From an uncultured Microbacteriaceae bacterium (GTDB lineage: Bacteria; Actinomycetota; Actinomycetes; Actinomycetales; Microbacteriaceae), in contig CAIVOR010000039.1 in the NCBI GenBank assembly GCA_903907615.1, positions 1 to 5,299 on the forward strand: a stretch of 5,299 nucleotides of DNA, given 5' to 3'. The notes under the pieces are model-generated. The model saw only the letters and a list, made by a program, of their open reading frames with translations. It was not told where the DNA came from and made no database searches. Below, piece by piece: positions 5,155-5,299 of the stretch. The translations under genes were made by a program, and so were the position numbers. Positions within the stretch are counted from its first letter, which is position 1, and the number at the start of each line of letters is the position of its first letter.

Positions 5155-5298
5155 CTAGCTGTTGTTCTTCACGTAGAGAGCAACCTCAGCCTGCACGCGA
5201 GCGTGGCGACCGAGGATGAAGAACAGGAAGCCAAACTGAATGAAGAAGGTCCCAATCGCGCCGATGATGATGCCCCACTGTGTAGCCCCGGGATCAAT
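5155..5298 (-). CDS. Membrane protein, C-terminal 47 residues only (cut by window edge)
   Basis: The leftward reading frame is open from the right edge to the TAG at 5157-5155. One hydrophobic helix of about 23 residues, from WGIIIGAIG through FFIQFGFLFFILG, is followed by a mostly polar tail, GRHARVQAEVALYVKNNS. This has the look of the last membrane span and cytoplasmic tail of an integral membrane protein. The family cannot be recognised from this fragment. It could be part of a transporter or a small membrane protein. The SDR gene starts 90 bases beyond its stop, on the same strand, with its own apparent promoter region. Confidence 0.65.
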   Translation of the reverse strand: MDPGATQWGIIIGAIGTFFIQFGFLFFILGRHARVQAEVALYVKNNS

Positions 5299-5299
5299 A

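Overview
The window is high-GC DNA with dense, mostly GTG/ATG-started genes on both strands. It looks like an actinobacterial chromosome, possibly from the Microbacteriaceae; this rests on base composition and protein style, not on a marker gene. There is no rRNA, tRNA, CRISPR array, insertion sequence or integrase. No stretch longer than 300 bases lacks a gene; the longest gap is about 150 bases.

Layout from left to right. A leftward MFS transporter is cut by the left edge (1-297). Upstream of it, also leftward, are a DUF1778/TacA-type ribbon-helix-helix antitoxin (377-706) with no toxin beside it, and an IclR-family regulator (856-1518). The regulator diverges from a rightward pair. The first member is a 631-residue FAD-dependent aromatic hydroxylase of the 3-hydroxybenzoate 4-hydroxylase (MobA) / phenol hydroxylase group (1649-3544). 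The second is a 206-residue SnoaL/NTF2-like protein (3617-4237). A leftward short-chain dehydrogenase (4258-5064) converges on them. The C-terminal 47 codons of a leftward membrane protein (5155-5298) end the window.

The likely theme is peripheral catabolism of a hydroxylated aromatic or related ring compound. The MFS protein would import it, the flavoprotein would hydroxylate it, the SnoaL-like protein and SDR would process it or a product, and IclR would control expression. No ring-cleavage dioxygenase or other lower-pathway gene is present, so the substrate cannot be settled here.

The most unusual signals are non-coding. A block of 57 bases just upstream of the MFS start (295-351) is repeated without gaps at 43 of 57 positions just upstream of the SDR start (5062-5118), both in gene sense and both ending on the ATG. 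This suggests a shared promoter/operator linking two genes 4.8 kb apart. The iclR-monooxygenase gap holds two perfect inverted repeats placed over plausible divergent promoters. The TacA homologue lacks its usual acetyltransferase toxin.
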